The notes under the pieces were generated by a model. It had not been told where the DNA came from and did no database searches. It was given only the letters and a program-made list of their open reading frames with translations. Position numbers and translations under genes: made by a program. Positions 49,277 through 62,600 of a stretch of 64,000 nucleotides of DNA are shown here, one piece after another (positions within the stretch are counted from its first letter, which is position 1; every line of letters begins with the position of its first letter). The stretch spans positions 803,501 to 867,500 of the forward strand of contig BSBK01001578.1 of NCBI GenBank assembly GCA_027943335.1. The letters are read 5' to 3'. This stretch comes from Chamaecyparis obtusa (taxonomy: Eukaryota; Streptophyta; Pinopsida; Cupressales; Cupressaceae).

Positions 49277-49430
49277 TTGGAAACTGTGGTGGCTTTTGTA
49301 GGCAACTCTTCTTTGAACAATTCAATTTATATGTTTTTCATCGCCTATTCAACATTTGTTTGGTGCTTATTTTCTTTGTTTGGACTTGATAAAGATGTGG
49401 AAACAATGGTGATACTTACCCATTTGCAGT

Positions 49431-49949
49431 TTGTTACCATCTCATTGTACCCAAGCTGCAAGAGTTAATGATTTTAGGCAGTTTGTATCAGAGCTTAGGG
49501 ACAATATTGTTTCAAAGGCAACAACACTTAGGTTCATGTATGATATAGTTGATCTTCTTTCCTTTGGTGGCATGAAAAATATCTTGGTTCCTTTGTATTT
49601 CTTAAATGCTTTAACAATTGAGTTGTTTGTGGTAGAGTTAGGTGTTGAATCTTTTGTGCAATTTGGGCATCTTATTGTTGACAAATGTGCTCTTGTACAT
49701 CCTTGTGAGCATGTTTTTGGGAAGAAGGGTCTTCTGATTATTTCTGCTAATTTAGAGAACAACAAGCTCTTGGGTTCAGATGAGTCGCTAGGTTTCAATT
49801 TGGCTCTAGATAGGCATGTGGTTTTGTGTCCTAAAGACACGCTTCTATTAATTATGGGGTCTAATGTGTTGGTTGAAATATTTTCTTTTGCACAGGGTTT
49901 CTTCTTAAGCTGCTGTGAGTTGAAGGAAGATATAGGTTTGGTTCTTTAG
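49431..49949 (+). other. Hypothetical open frame, 172 codons
   Basis: The longest frame in this area on the plus strand reads LSFGGMKNILVPLYFLNAL and HPCEHVFGKKGLLIISANLE. No domain is recognised and an antisense frame overlaps it. It may be part of a decayed retroelement or chance. Confidence 0.25.
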
Positions 49950-50180
49950 GAGCGGGCCTAGTTTAGGAGGAAGGTAATCTTGTTGTTGAGACCTTGGTAC
50001 CTCACTTTGAATACCCATGTGGTTCTTTTCTTTATCCTTGCTTGGGTCAAACTATTAAATGTGCCCATTCCATTACCTGGGTGTGACATAATCTTAGGGA
50101 GTTAGTGGATTTGGACTTGAGAATTCCATGTGGGATTTTGTTTAACAATGGATGTAATCTCATTTTATATGAAATGATAT

Positions 50181-50256
50181 TATTGATGTTTTGTAGCTTC
50201 AGCCGAATAAACACTATGAGTCAATACTAGTGAAGATGTGTGTGTGTGTGTGTGTG

Positions 50257-50287
<31 letters not shown>

Positions 50288-50368
50288 GAGATGTATATAT
50301 ACTTAAATATATATGTATATATAAATATTATTATTATGTAAATACTAGAGAAATTAATATAATACTCA

Positions 50369-50435
<67 letters not shown>

Positions 50436-50601
50436 CATATTTGTCATTATATTAATTACATATTAATGAATAGACATGTCTCATGAAGGGACATGTCTCT
50501 TCTTGGCTCATTCTCAATATAAGTGCAAGAGATTGTTGCATTGGAAAACACATACAATGAGATAGTTCTATTACATTTTCAATGATCCTAAAACTTTAAC
50601 A
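50181..50601 (+). repeat. 5' LTR (421 bp) with TG and TA microsatellites
   Basis: It includes (TG)n at 50237-50264 and (TA)n at 50266-50288 and 50372-50431. The terminal CA is at 50600-50601. Confidence 0.9.
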
Positions 50602-50614
50602 TGGTATCAGAGCC
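50602..50614 (+). promoter_or_regulatory. Primer binding site, initiator tRNA-Met type
   Basis: tggtatcagagcc lies immediately after the LTR CA end. Confidence 0.9.
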
Positions 50615-51654
50615 AAGTTACAAATGTAAGAGAGTAGTTTGTTGATGGTGAATGTGTGATTGCCACAGAAAATACAGTCTCAGTACGAGGACCATATCTC
50701 ACAAATGCATCGTTGGATTTTTTCTGAATTTTGGATATGTTGGTGATAAACAAATTTAGACGAATCTCACCGGAGAGATTGGAGATAAAATGTCAAATTC
50801 AAAAGTTATGACAGATTGTGTACGGGTATATGCAAAAAAACAAAATCTGTAAAAGAGCGATGTTCCTTCTTTAAAAGCCTAACCACTTGAAGGGAGATCC
50901 GATCAAATTGAAGGTTTTCATAGTGTATAGAACCTTTGGATTTTCAAGAAAAGTCATGTAAATAATTATAGTAATATTCAAGAATGACGACATCATTCTG
51001 TGAATTTGCATGATATTTTCTATATGGGCTCACCTTATAGAATGAAATACTTGAAATTTATAAAAGATAAGTATTTCATGTTTTGTTAATGCACATAATT
51101 TTTGAGTTTGTAATTCATGCTATACTATTGGTTAGTAAAATATTGTATGCTTCTATTATTGGTATTTACGGTCGAGATAGTTTAGTGAGCTATTTGTAAT
51201 CTTTCTCTGACATACGTTCAGGATAGAAGCACAAGATAATTGCATTCAAGGGAGAAAGAACTTGATGCTTGCAAACAAATTGATGATTGAGACTAGATGC
51301 AATGAGAGTCTAATATTTCAAAAGAGGTCAATAAGTTGATAAACTTGAGCTTCAGAGGGAGTAGATGGTTCAATCAACTTGTGACAATCTTGATCATATT
51401 GATTGAGAGGGAGTTCACTATTGAAGGTGAAACATTTATGAGGTAAACTTGATATAATTGATTATTATACTAATGAATCATGATTGTTTTTAATGGGCTT
51501 GCCCCTTGTGTAAATCATGAGGAAGTGATGACTTCTAAATGATTATCACTTGTATTTGGAAAAGTTATTAGAAGGTGACGATCTTACAATAACTTGATCT
51601 TCTATTGTGATAGACATCTTGTGATGGCTGAAACATATCATAATAGATAGAACT
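50615..51654. other. Noncoding interior of the LTR element
   Basis: About 1 kb of leader-like sequence with no open frame of note. It would hold packaging signals, if any. Confidence 0.5.
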
Positions 51655-52293
51655 TGTGGATAGAATCATCGATTGAGGTAATCCACATTAAAGCTCGTGA
51701 GTTTGTGGATAGAATTGCCGATGCAGGCAATCCACATGAGAGCTTGTGGATATAATCACCGATTGAGGCAATCCACCTGGGAACTAGTGGATAGAATCGC
51801 CGATAGAGGCAATCCACAATAAAGCTCATGAGTTTGTGGATAGAATCACCGATGGAGGCAACCCACATGAGAGCTTGTGGATAGAATCGCCGATTGAGGC
51901 AATCCACTCGGGAACTTGTGGATAAAAGTACCGAAAGAGGCAATCCACACTAAAACTCATGAATTTGTGGATAGAATTGCCGATGGAGGCAATCCACACG
52001 AGAGCTTGTGGATAGAATTGCCAATTGAGACAATCCACTCGGGAACTTGTGGATATAATCACCAATAGAGGCAATCCACACTAAAGCTCGTGAGTTTGTG
52101 GATAGAATTGTTGATGGAGGCAATCCACTTGAGAGCTTGTGGATAGAATCACCGATGGAGGCAATCCACACAAGAGCTTGTGGATAGAATCGTCGATGGA
52201 GGCAATCCACCTGAGAGCTTTTGGATAGAATCACCGATGGAGGCAATCCATACGGGAGCTTGTGGATAGAATCATTGATGGAGGCGATCCACA
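51655..52293 (+). repeat. Tandem array of 15 hairpin-forming units in a 131 bp higher-order repeat
   Basis: Fifteen units start at 51655, 51704, 51745, 51786, 51835, 51876, 51917, 51966, 52007, 52048, 52097, 52138, 52179, 52220 and 52261. Spacings run 49, 41, 41 four times, then 41, 41. Each core has tgtggat at the left and atccaca at the right, with an inner gcc...ggc pair, so each can fold as a ~33 nt stem-loop. The 49 bp units carry an extra aagctcgtgagtt spacer. Frames on the minus strand are open only because of the repeat. Confidence 0.93.
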
Positions 52294-52404
52294 TCTTGAG
52301 ACTATATTTCTATTGACTACATATTGAGGATGGTGCCTTTATTGCTTACATCATTTGATGTTGTCAAGTGTCTTAAGTGTTGACATTGGATTGATTTATC
52401 CTCC

Positions 52405-52419
52405 CTGGCTAAGAGAGAG
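52405..52419 (+). promoter_or_regulatory. Polypurine tract of the LTR element
   Basis: ggctaagagagag directly precedes the 3' LTR start TGTTGATG. Confidence 0.7.
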
Positions 52420-54031
<1,612 letters not shown>

Positions 54032-54036
54032 GATAT

Positions 54037-54445
54037 AAACAAAATGTGACATTTATCTTATATTGTGTGGAGAATTAAATAAAAGGTTCTTAGTATTTAT
54101 GGCTCAACTCTGATACCACCAGATAACTCAATCTCTCTAGACTTGTATGTAAACTCTTTGATAGGCATTTATGAGTAATTGTAGCAACCTAAGGGTAATC
54201 ACCTTAGCACCCAAGATTATGTAGATCACATTAATACATGTACTTAACACCCAAACTGATTTGATATAAATGCAAATCTAAGGGCAAAAATTCAAGCATG
54301 CATAAATTTTGGAATATGGAACTAGAAACTTTAAAATAGGAAACAAATGCACATTTATAGATTTTTATATGGCAAGAGGACAAGAAGTGAATAAAGTACA
54401 TTTGTTTCCTATTTTTAATATGGCTCATTAGGCCTTACAATTGCA
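54037..54445. other. Interval with a minus-strand primer-site-like sequence
   Basis: ggctcaactctgataccacc (54101-54120) is the reverse complement of a tRNA-Met primer site, suggesting the leader of another LTR element on the minus strand. No LTR pair was found. Confidence 0.45.
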
Positions 54446-54975
54446 ATTCAATGCATGAAAAAACATTATCTAGCTATGAAAATAATACAAATGGCCTTAT
54501 TACAATATTTGAACTATTCTAGCCTTATTGGCCTCTCAAGACCTTTGATGCTCCTACATTAGTAGACATGGCCAATAGAAGCCAAAGTCCCCTATCTAAA
54601 AATCCCTACTCAAAATAGTAGTAGTGGTCTCCTTAGGTTGTCTCAAATAGTATAGAGAGATTATCAATGTGGAACCAAATCATACAACTGTACATCTTCT
54701 TTATGTTAGAAGTTACGCAAGTCACTCAATCAATTCAACATTTAAGCCACATTGATGTCACTTTGGGCGATTTGAACATGGGTCTCCAACATGAGAATCT
54801 TACGGCCTTGCCATTTGACCATGACCCTATTGACTATTGGTGCAGGAGCACCAAAAGCCCTTGAAACCCATTGAAGACCAATTTGGTCAAAACATTGTAA
54901 TAAGGCCATCAAGAGAGGCCATATCTTTTATTTTCATAGTTAAGTAGTGTCATCTCATGCATTATATTACACTTG
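54446..54975. repeat. Imperfect inverted repeat, arms ~115-135 bp
   Basis: The left arm (about 54446-54560) and the reverse complement of the right arm (about 54842-54975) share agctatgaaaataa/aactatgaaaataa, ggccttattacaat and tgctcct(a/g)ca in order. The loop is about 280 bp. Confidence 0.6.
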
Positions 54976-55050
54976 GAAGGCTGTGTGTGTATGTGTGTGC
55001 GCGCGCCTGCACACATGCTTTTGTGTGTGTCAGAGAGAGAGAGAGAGGGT
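54976..55050. repeat. (GT)n and (GA)n low-complexity tract
   Basis: tgtgtgtgtatgtgtgtg and gtgtgtgtcagagagagagag runs. Confidence 0.9.
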
Positions 55051-55220
55051 CATTTGATAAATGACATCCTAATTGATCTCATGTACTACACAAATTTATG
55101 TTAAAAAAACATACCAATTTTTTATGATTAATACATTATAATTATAATATATATTATTAAGAACTTTTCAAATAGATAAGTAGAAAATATTTTTCACATC
55201 AAGTCAAATTGTGAAGACTA

Positions 55221-55610
55221 AATTGTGTAGTTTTTGAGTCAAACTCATTGACCCATGTTTCATGAGTAGTGGTTCACAAGAACCAATCTCTCATGAAAAT
55301 GAATGGAACACTTAGCACTCATTGCATCTAGGTGATGCTCATAGGGATGAAGCATCGTGCCTTCCCGGGAGGTCACCCATCCCAATATTTCTCTATCACT
55401 GCTTGAGTTGGAGCAATATTGGGATGGGTGACATGATGGAGCAATACTAGGATAAGTGATATCCTGGGAAGGCCCAATGTTCAACACCTGTGAGCATCAC
55501 CTAGATGCAACGAGTGCTAAGCATTCCAATCATGCTCATGAGAGATAGGTTCTTATGAACCACTACTCATAAAACATGGGTCAATGAGTTTGACTCAAAA
55601 ATTACATAGT
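55221..55610. repeat. Fold-back palindrome containing 5S rRNA-like sequence
   Basis: The arms (about 55221-55396 and 55411-55610) are inverted copies sharing gtagtggttca, gatgctca...atctaggtgatgctc and tttgagtcaaactcattga. Near the centre both arms hold the 3' half of plant 5S rRNA: antisense cttcccgggaggtcacccat (55361-55380), and sense gcaatactaggataagtgat with atcctgggaagg (55441-55472). These cover the internal control (box C) and 3' region. The 5' half of 5S is absent, so no functional gene is present. Confidence 0.75.
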
Positions 55611-56175
55611 TGAATTATGGTAGCAAATAATATTACAAATTTTTAAATAATAATAATAATAATAATAATTATTATTCAATCAAAGTGACCAAAGTCACTA
55701 AAAATTTATTATATTAAGAAGAAAGTCAGATTATAAAGAGCCACCTATAAAATTAAGGGTGATAATGGACCAACATCTATGAATCCCAACCGCAAGAAAG
55801 GTAAATGAGAACCAAAGAAACAAACGAATGTAAGACCACCCACCAACCTCCATAGACACAAATAAGATAGAGATCATAAAATAAAAGTACAATTTATTAT
55901 AATTTTATCATTACTAATTATAATACTAATATATAATTTTAAAAGTAAATACACACAATTTCTTTCAAAAAAAAAACTTGATCTACTAAATTATGGAGTT
56001 ATATATATTACTAATAACATGATTATAATTCTATGTTATTGACAATTATATTATAAACTAGTAATATTAATATTAGAAATACACCTCGTTTGTCTAAAAT
56101 GAAAGCAAATAAATTATGCAAAGCACAAAAAAGAGGACATAATCTAGAATTTGCCACCTCCTATGGGCAGTGGCT
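55611..56175. other. Unannotated A/T-rich interval with (AAT)n
   Basis: An aataataat run at about 55645-55668 lies next to its inverse attattatt. No gene. Confidence 0.5.
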
Positions 56176-56375
56176 AAGCTCCCTACAAAACACACCAAAT
56201 ACAAAAAAAATTGTCATTTTTTTTAAAAGATTCGCACAGTGATTTTTTTGCATTTTTTTTGTAATTTTCGATCACAAAATATGCAGATCATGAAAAACAG
56301 GTGAAAATTTTGCAAAAATCTTTTGTACTTTTTATTTTTTGAAATTTGATCAACCATACATTTTAAAAGGAGCTT
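56176..56375 (-). mobile_element. MITE copy 2 (200 bp), inverted relative to copy 1
   Basis: The ends AAGCTCCCTACAAAA and AAAAGGAGCTT are imperfect inverted repeats. The reverse complement aligns with 40393-40594 along its length, including catgatctgcatattttgtg. Confidence 0.7.
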
Positions 56376-56774
56376 CATGACGTCCCCTCCTATAAACTCG
56401 CCTCTAAATCCACCATACCACCACTTTTTTTCTTTTAGTAAAAATCAGAGCATTGAAAGCTTGTAAAAATAGTAGCTATTTCTAGTTTGCTCACCAAATT
56501 TAACAGACAATCAAACTGACAAAATATAGAACTGATCAAAATGTGATATCCTTTGGAAACCAAAGTTGTGGGATTGTGTAACAATTGGAAGTTAATTAAC
56601 GTGTCGGCTGCAAAGAGCCATACGGCGAACAAAATAATAATGATAATAAAATCCCGCCATTTAAAAAATCTGCATTTTCTTATCCGCGCCAGCCACCGAA
56701 ACCCCAGTTTGCTTTTTGTTTTCTTCCTCTTGAAATGCAGTTGAAGTGTCTGTTTCAAATTCAAATTTGAACAA

Positions 56775-57366
56775 GCTCTTCAGATTAGCAATTCAAATAA
56801 CGAAATGCCCGTTAAAGAAATAAAGCAAAATAAGTTTCAATTTCCGTTGCAAGTTCAAATATCTGGTGAATTGTTTGTTACAAATTGAAATATCTGTTGA
56901 AATTTTTATGACACATCTTCAAATTAGCAATTCAAATGGGAAAAGAGCCGTTAAAGAAATAAAGCACACAAAACTCTCAAACCATTTTAAATAAGCCCAA
57001 ATTGAGATTGTCTTTCATATTTTTTTAACTTTTTGCAGGTAATTTCAAAATTCTCAAGCATGGAAAAAACGATTTATAAGCTGTTCACAGACACCCAAGA
57101 ATTGAGTCACATCATTTTTTGTTAAATCAAGGAATTGAAATCACCGTCTCTGTTATTATTTGCCAAGTGGGTTGAGAAATATTGATTGAGATTGGCTTTC
57201 ATATTTTTTAACTTTTTGCAGGTAATTTCAAAATTCTCAAGCATGGAGAAAACGATTTATAAGCTGTTCACAGACACCCAAGAAGTGAGTCACAGCATTT
57301 TCTGTTAAATTAAGGAATTGAAATCACTGTCTCTGTTATTATTTCCCAAGGGCGTTGAGAAATATT
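56775..57366 (+). repeat. Two tandem duplications around a putative first exon
   Basis: cttcagattagcaattcaaa and gttaaagaaataaagca recur about 148 bp apart (56775, 56923). A ~183 bp unit (57001-57180, 57185-57366) repeats tttttgcag, then an ATG with EKTIYKLFTDTQE, then a gtgagt donor in the second copy. This may be a duplicated 5' gene end; I do not recognise the peptide. Confidence 0.6.
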
Positions 57367-57623
57367 GGAAGTTTTCATTGATCATATGTTGCTTTTTGAT
57401 TTGTACTTTCAACAAATGGAAGAAGGCACGCTGTGTGTCAGATTATTTCTTTGTTCTTGGCATTTACTTGTGTTAAACAGGGCATCAGAACCAGGTTTTT
57501 ATCGTTTACCCTTGTATTATTGTGTAAGCATTTCATTATATTTTTGTGTATGGAGTATATGAAAGGCTCTTAAAATATGCACTGTGTAGGGTTTGTTCTA
57601 ATTTTTTTTTGGAATGTCATAGG

Positions 57624-57832
57624 ATGCGAAATACATGTCAAAAGCCACCCAGAATTGTCAAAAAGTGGACAGTGAAATCAGAGTGGAGAACAAAATGAAA
57701 ATGAAAACAAAGTATAATGTTCTTAGTGCAGAAGAAATCAACAAAGAAAGGGACCAAGGAAGGGAAGATCTTAATGCTGTGTCCTTTATGTTGGATAAAG
57801 GGGAAGATCTTTGGCCCGTGTTACAAAAATAA
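57624..57832 (+). other. Hypothetical exon
   Basis: After tttggaatgtcatag a frame reads KYNVLSAEEINKERDQGRED and LNAVSFMLDKGEDLWPVLQ to TAA at 57832. A faint likeness to the N-terminus of ARIADNE-type ubiquitin ligases was noted but not accepted. It might be spliced to the duplicated exon upstream. Confidence 0.3.
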
Positions 57833-60800
57833 GGTGGACTAATCTAATCTGCGGCTGCAAGGTCTGGTATGCTTTAGAAGTATGCCATTAGAGATTTGTG
57901 GGAATGTGGGTTAGATATCCGCTTCTTATACAACAACCCATCTGTGACGACGTGTTTCATGTGGATGGATTTAGACAACATTTTCACTTCAATTTTTCTA
58001 TTCCCTTTGAGAGATACAATGGCTGGAACAAGAAAATGGTAATCCCCGGCTTCTAGGAGAAGGTATGATATATATTTCCTTGAATTAGTTTTATTATGGT
58101 GGAATCTGGATTGTAGATCTAGCGGGTATTTTAAGATGCTACCGTAGACCAATTTTTAAGAAAACCGTCAGTTAACTATCTTGGTATGTTTTGAAATAAA
58201 ACTTTGATTCTAAGTCACTTTTGGAAAAATTGGTGGATGTTTAATTTATTCAAAAGGAGAATTTCTTTTATGGACCGATCAGATTTGTCTGATTTGGTCT
58301 GGACTTTTCAATTCCTATAGAAATTGTGAGGAGCTTGTCATTGTAAATTCAGTCAGTTAACTATAGAAATGCTTTTGAAGGGTACAACCAATTTCTAATG
58401 TTATTTTCTGCTAAAATTTTTCAATGATATGCCTACCTGCTCATGCCTGTTTTATTACACTTATGGATATGGAGTTCTGTTAAATGATTTTTATTTTACA
58501 ATGTTTCATTGCATGCAAATTTAACTGCAATGATTAGTGGCATTCTTTGTGCTAAATGGGACATCCTCATGTGATCACAGTGACTTACACTTTAAGTTTT
58601 AAGAATGGGAATGGGAATTCTAATAGGCTTCTATGCAATCTTTTCAACTAACGAACAATAGAACATAGTGACCGTTGTAGACCAAATATAGTTTGAATAA
58701 GGGTTTGTACTGCATGCGAACACAATATCAGTTTTCATAGAGAATTCACAGGGACTATGGAATTGTTTGCTACTTGAAACATATAAAACAAGAAAACAGA
58801 TATCTAATTTACTTGTTAACTTTACGAAGAAAATCCTCTCTACCCCTGTGGAATTGAAATGACAACAATCTAGTTGAAACGCAGTTCAACTTGTACATAA
58901 TTAAGAGTATTTTAGATCAGTTTTCCTTTGTCCATGTAATAAAATCTCAACTTATTCACCTTTGAGAGTGAGAAGTTCAAGTATCTTCCCTAAACGTCTA
59001 GAGCATCCTTGGTAAGCCTTTCATGGCTTCAATTTTATATGTAAGCTTTTGCTCCCGCAGAAATAGATCCCCACATTATTCCATTGGTGGTGAGTGGTTC
59101 TCTCCTATGGGTTAGAGTGAGGGGCTCAGAGACTTATATAAACCTTGTGTGTTTGTGTAGTTATGGATTAAGTTGGATCCATCTCCGTCGCTATTAGTCA
59201 GGGTGATTGAAACTTGAATGCAGCCCCACCTTATGAGAGATGGTACGCCTTTGGGGGTTTGTGCTAGTCATAACTTTTTTCATGTTATGTGATTTTAACA
59301 AGCATGCAAGATGATATGTTACTGTTATCAATTATCTGATTGCACCCTACAGAGAGTGAACTGCCGACTCTGTCCTCAGTAGATAGCATGGAAACATCCT
59401 GAGGCTTGTGGGATGCCTATAGATCGGGATCAATCTCCAGAGAGGGCCGGTTCCCTTAGTTTCACACTTAAACTAGTCTAACCTTCTGTTGCTTCACAAA
59501 GAGAAGGGACAAAAAATGATATTAAAATGAAATCTAGAACCTAAGGAGGTGATATGCCAAATTTTCTTGACCTGTACTGCTGTTTTTGCATACACAATAT
59601 TTCCTATAAACAAACTCAATTATGCACAGCTCAAGTTTTTGTCATATTTGTGCATGATTGCTCCATGGAAAAGTTGTAGTTCTAGTCTTAAGAGGAAATC
59701 GGATGTTTTCACAACTAAGAGCTGTATAAGCAAATAGCATGACCTACAACCTGCATAAAATATACATATTTCTGCATACAGGTGCTTGGAATGAGACAGA
59801 AAATCAAGGACTGCCTGTGCTGTCACAAAACCACATCAATGATTCAGAGTTGCACACAAAATATAGATTTAAGAAGGCAAAAAATGGTTGCTTTATTGAT
59901 AAATGATACTTTTACAGCTGCATACAAGCCTGTATTACACTATTTTCTCAGAAAAGCTGAGTTGAAAGTGTTTGATAGCTCTTAATGTTGATTTACAATC
60001 AAGTTCTATCTCCTAATACAATGATGTTTTGCCTAAGTAGGCATACCTCCTGCATAACTAACCAAAAGCAGTAAATATAGGACACCTGCCAGGTAGTAAA
60101 TGAAGCTTTCCTTGAAATTTGCTAACTTCGTTGGGTGCTGGAAAGCTCAAACAGCTTGATTGACTGTTGAAACTGCACAAAGTAGGCCTTAGTGAAAAGA
60201 ATCTTGACCTTTTCAATCTGTTTTTCTTGTGTCAACTCCTAAAAAGACTCCAAGATGCTGCCTCTACTCTCCTAAATGCTTGGAACTATTCAAAACTTTC
60301 TGCTACATGTGTCATTGATTGATATCTGCCTCTTAACTGCTCATTATTGACTTAATATACCCACTTGCATGCATATAGGGCACGTTCCTGCTGAGTTTGA
60401 GGTGACTCGGGTCTCTTTGAGGGCATGAAAAAAGGTCTTCTTTAAGGCTTAATAAACCACCTTACTTCTTCATTTAAGTCTTTCCTATGTTGAACACTTA
60501 ATGACATTTCATTCTCAGCTGACCTGGCAACCTTTTGCAACTTCTGATGGGACAGAGACTCTCTGTGGCTTCTTTCCAAATTCAATGTTGCAAGCTTCCG
60601 TAACCCTCAACCCAGCATTCTGTAGGGGCAAAGATGCAGACATATCCCCATGTTACCTGGTATACCTGAAGCTTCTGCTCTTTATTTGCCAATGCAATGT
60701 GCTTCAACACACAAACCTACTCTACACGATGATCCGTACACAACTCTTTCTCTCTGGAACCCATTAGCTCTTCAAAGCCCTAGGCAGGAGGGTATTCATT

Positions 60801-61360
60801 GTGATATGAGTTTTTTCACGTGTGTTTGTCCTTTGAAAGAATGTCCCACACTCAATTTTACTGTGTATAAGGCTGTCATGTGTGCTTTAGAAAAGTTTCA
60901 TCAACATTTGTTTCCCTTTCTCTTTTAGTTTGCCAAGCCAAGCCTGTAGATCTCTGTTCTATTCATGGACTCCTTTCATTCTTCACGACTATCCTATTTA
61001 CCACTGTCATAATGGAATGTGACAGCTTTAAGACTGCCACTTGTGATTTAACAAGGGTGATTGAGATGACTGTCCTATGGTCTTAAGGACTGTGTATTGA
61101 TTACTTGTTTACCGCTCCTTATTCTTCCCTGTTGTCACTGAACCCACACTCTCGCTGGTCATTACTCTCTTTGCTGTCATTATCATTCTTAGCTTAGACA
61201 GGGCTACTGTCTTATAAGGTAAAATGGCAAGATCTCAATGTTATCACTGTCATGCATAAGCTCTCTTCCTATTCTTCTAGTCTTCATGGACAGTACTATG
61301 AACTGTCATCATCAATGCTCTTTTGAACAGTCACATTTTTGCATATGCTTGGTCTTTTCG
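57833..61360. other. Long interval without a supported gene
   Basis: 3.5 kb without a recognisable domain, terminal repeat or RNA gene. Short open frames on both strands have no family likeness. Confidence 0.45.
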
Positions 61361-61490
61361 AGTTTGTGACAAGTTTTAGCACATAATGCCATTGTATATT
61401 GCCTTTTTGGATTGTATATTTTCTTTGTGAGTCTGTGACTAGTTTTAGCACATAGTGCCACTGTATGTTGCCTTTTTGGATTGTATATTC
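61361..61490 (+). repeat. Tandem duplication, period 69 bp
   Basis: agtttgtgacaagttttagc and agtctgtgactagttttagc head two adjacent copies that share gcctttttggattgtatatt. Confidence 0.85.
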
Positions 61491-62056
61491 ATTACTGTCC
61501 CCGCATACTCCTCACGCTAATCCCTGCTTACTCTGCATGTGGTTCCAAGGTTATATGCATGACCCTTAGAAGGCAGCTCTCAGACCTTTTTCCATGCATT
61601 TCATAACCTAACATCATCACATCGCTATCATGACTGTCATGGATAAACTGTGTGCAGATTTTATGGACTCTATCTTCTAATCCAGTTCTTTAGTCCTTTT
61701 GACTGTACTATGAAAGTCCTCTCTTCTTCATTTCTATCACTTGCTATTTTGTCTATTTCCATTCACTGTTTAATGTTGAGGACTTGAAAATGATGTGACC
61801 TAAACAGTTATATCCATGGCATACAGGGTTTCCTAGCTCAGTATCTATGGAGATAGACATAAAAATAGAATGTCCATATTCCTCATAAGCATTATACTTA
61901 AGGAATCTGCTATCAATGAAGAATTAGTGATCACAAGAAAAGACTCCGTTGCACTTGGCATGGAGTCAATGTCTATGATGTTTGTAGTTCTTTGTACAAA
62001 ATCATCAGAGCCTTTTACTGAGCTGAAATGTACATATCCACCATTAGCAGTGTCAC

Positions 62057-62600
62057 TCAGATGGTTGAATTGTTATTCACCTTAAAAACTGAGGAAGTAA
62101 CATTGATAGTGTGCAAAGGCTCTTCTTTCAAACATTCAACAACTGTGCCTCCTATTTTTTGCACACTTTCATTCAACATATGAAGAATGTCCTCTTTTGG
62201 CATGGTTACATTTTTAATATCAACAGCACATAGATTTCCTTTCCTTGCATAACCATCAGTGAGGGTGGTTCAAGTAACATCATTTGGCATCAAATCTTTG
62301 GAAATCATTTGACTGAAGATCATATCTGCTTCTTTTATAATTCCTGTCTTATAATAACCATATAGGTTACATTGTAAGTAAGGGTACTAGATGATAAATG
62401 TTTATCCAACATTTCCTTGAACATTTTATTGGCCTCATGAATCTTGCCAGCTTTGCAAAGGCCATGGATGAGAGTATCATATATAGATACATCTCAATCA
62501 ATTCATGTCTTAGTCATGTCACTTAAAAACTTGACAGTGTAATCATTATCACCTTCTCTGCAATGATCACTGATAATAGTGGTGCATATAATATTAAATA
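62057..62600 (-). pseudogene. P-class pentatricopeptide repeat (PPR) pseudogene
   Basis: The minus strand reads TIISDHCREGDNDYTVKFL, YDTLIHGLCKAGKIHEANKM, FKEMLDKHL, then after a one-base shift GIIKEADMIFSQMISKDLMP. The spacing of about 35 residues and wording (TLIHGLCKAGK, EAxxMFxEM) are classic P-class PPR repeats, which bind organelle RNA. It ends in a non-PPR tail with TGA at 62059-62057. A stop near 62505 fits CAA or CGA. Neither start nor targeting peptide is visible. Confidence 0.8.

Noticed and set aside
51655..52293. CRISPR-like array
   Set aside because: Units are directly adjacent hairpins with no unique spacers, inside a plant LTR element.
51638..52294. Three overlapping minus-strand frames with repeated CLPPSAILSTSS-like peptide
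   Set aside because: They arise from the 41 bp hairpin repeat cycling through frames, so they are not protein evidence.
55361..55481. Functional 5S rRNA gene
   Set aside because: Only the 3' half is present, in inverted partial copies.
57624..57832. ARIADNE ubiquitin ligase N-terminus
   Set aside because: The likeness rests on a few residues (YxVL...I...ED) and no RING or IBR domain follows.
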